Assembly: GCA_947175045.1 (NCBI GenBank)
Contig: CAMWLH010000163.1
Coordinates: 1 to 5,514, forward strand
Direction of reading: 5' to 3'
DNA length: 5,514 nucleotides
Origin: an uncultured Clostridia bacterium
GTDB taxonomy: Bacteria; Bacillota; Clostridia; Oscillospirales; Ruminococcaceae
Below are positions 5,450 to 5,514 of this stretch, piece by piece (positions within the stretch are counted from its first letter, which is position 1; every line of letters begins with the position of its first letter). The notes beneath the pieces were generated by a model. That model was not told the DNA's origin. It saw only the letters and a program-made list of their open reading frames with translations, and made no database searches. A program made the position numbers and the translations under genes.

Positions 5450-5514
5450 CTACTTTAAATTTTTTATTGGTTTTTCAAAATACTCGCTGTTCATATTGTT
5501 TATCTCAATAACAT
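5450..5514 (-). CDS. 3' end of an unidentified gene (cut by window edge)
   Basis: The minus-strand frame entering from the right edge is open for about 20 codons and ends in VIEINNMNSEYFEKPIKNLK before TAG at 5450-5452. The residue mix is that of an ordinary soluble C-terminus. An internal ATG (5492-5494) could instead start a 14-residue peptide, but it has no good ribosome site. A short open stretch at an edge is weak evidence. The frame is interrupted by TAG and TGA and then continues as 5273-5443, so this could be part of a pseudogene. Confidence 0.3.
   Translation of the reverse strand, partial: VIEINNMNSEYFEKPIKNLK

Overview
This window is a replication-initiation gene cluster from a low-to-moderate-GC Firmicute. 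Every convincing gene lies on the minus strand, so the normal gene order reads right to left: dnaA, dnaN, yaaA (S4-domain protein), recF, remB. This order is the classic origin-proximal cluster of Bacillota. Protein details (the DnaA domain IV wording, a short linker in DnaA, and a RemB ending in KKMSQK) look more like Clostridia of the Oscillospiraceae/Ruminococcaceae type than Bacillus. That placement is inference from memory, not a database result.

Layout from right to left (direction of transcription). At 5450-5514 is the apparent 3' end of an unidentified gene. A possible small hydrophobic ORF or gene remnant follows at 5273-5443. Next is about 300 bases of very AT-rich non-coding DNA (4974-5272). 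It is bordered by a near-consensus DnaA box and carries a good sigma-A promoter for dnaA. dnaA fills 3618-4973. The dnaA-dnaN gap (3107-3617, 511 bases) is the most structured part. It holds two tandem 40-bp imperfect repeats, a 119-bp nested palindrome able to fold into a three-way junction, a cluster of DnaA-box-like sites, and a weak dnaN promoter candidate. dnaN (2006-3106), yaaA (1611-1862), recF (474-1598) and remB (165-422) follow. A strong extended -10 promoter at 104-132 then starts a separate transcription unit, whose first gene is cut by the left edge (1-55) and does not begin like gyrB.

How the genes work together: DnaA binds DnaA boxes and opens the origin. DnaN is the sliding clamp that tethers the replicative polymerase. 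RecF is an SMC-like ATPase that acts at stalled forks and single-strand gaps. YaaA is a small S4 RNA-binding protein. RemB is a small regulator of the RemA/RemB family. Non-coding AT-rich regions on both sides of dnaA match the bipartite origin plan known from Bacillus, so the window probably contains oriC, although canonical DnaA boxes are sparse.

I see no CRISPR array, defence system, transposase or RNA gene. The genes are ordinary housekeeping genes. The parts worth a second look are the palindromic element with its degenerate relative after dnaN, the 40-bp repeats, the variant box cluster, and the decayed-looking region upstream of dnaA.
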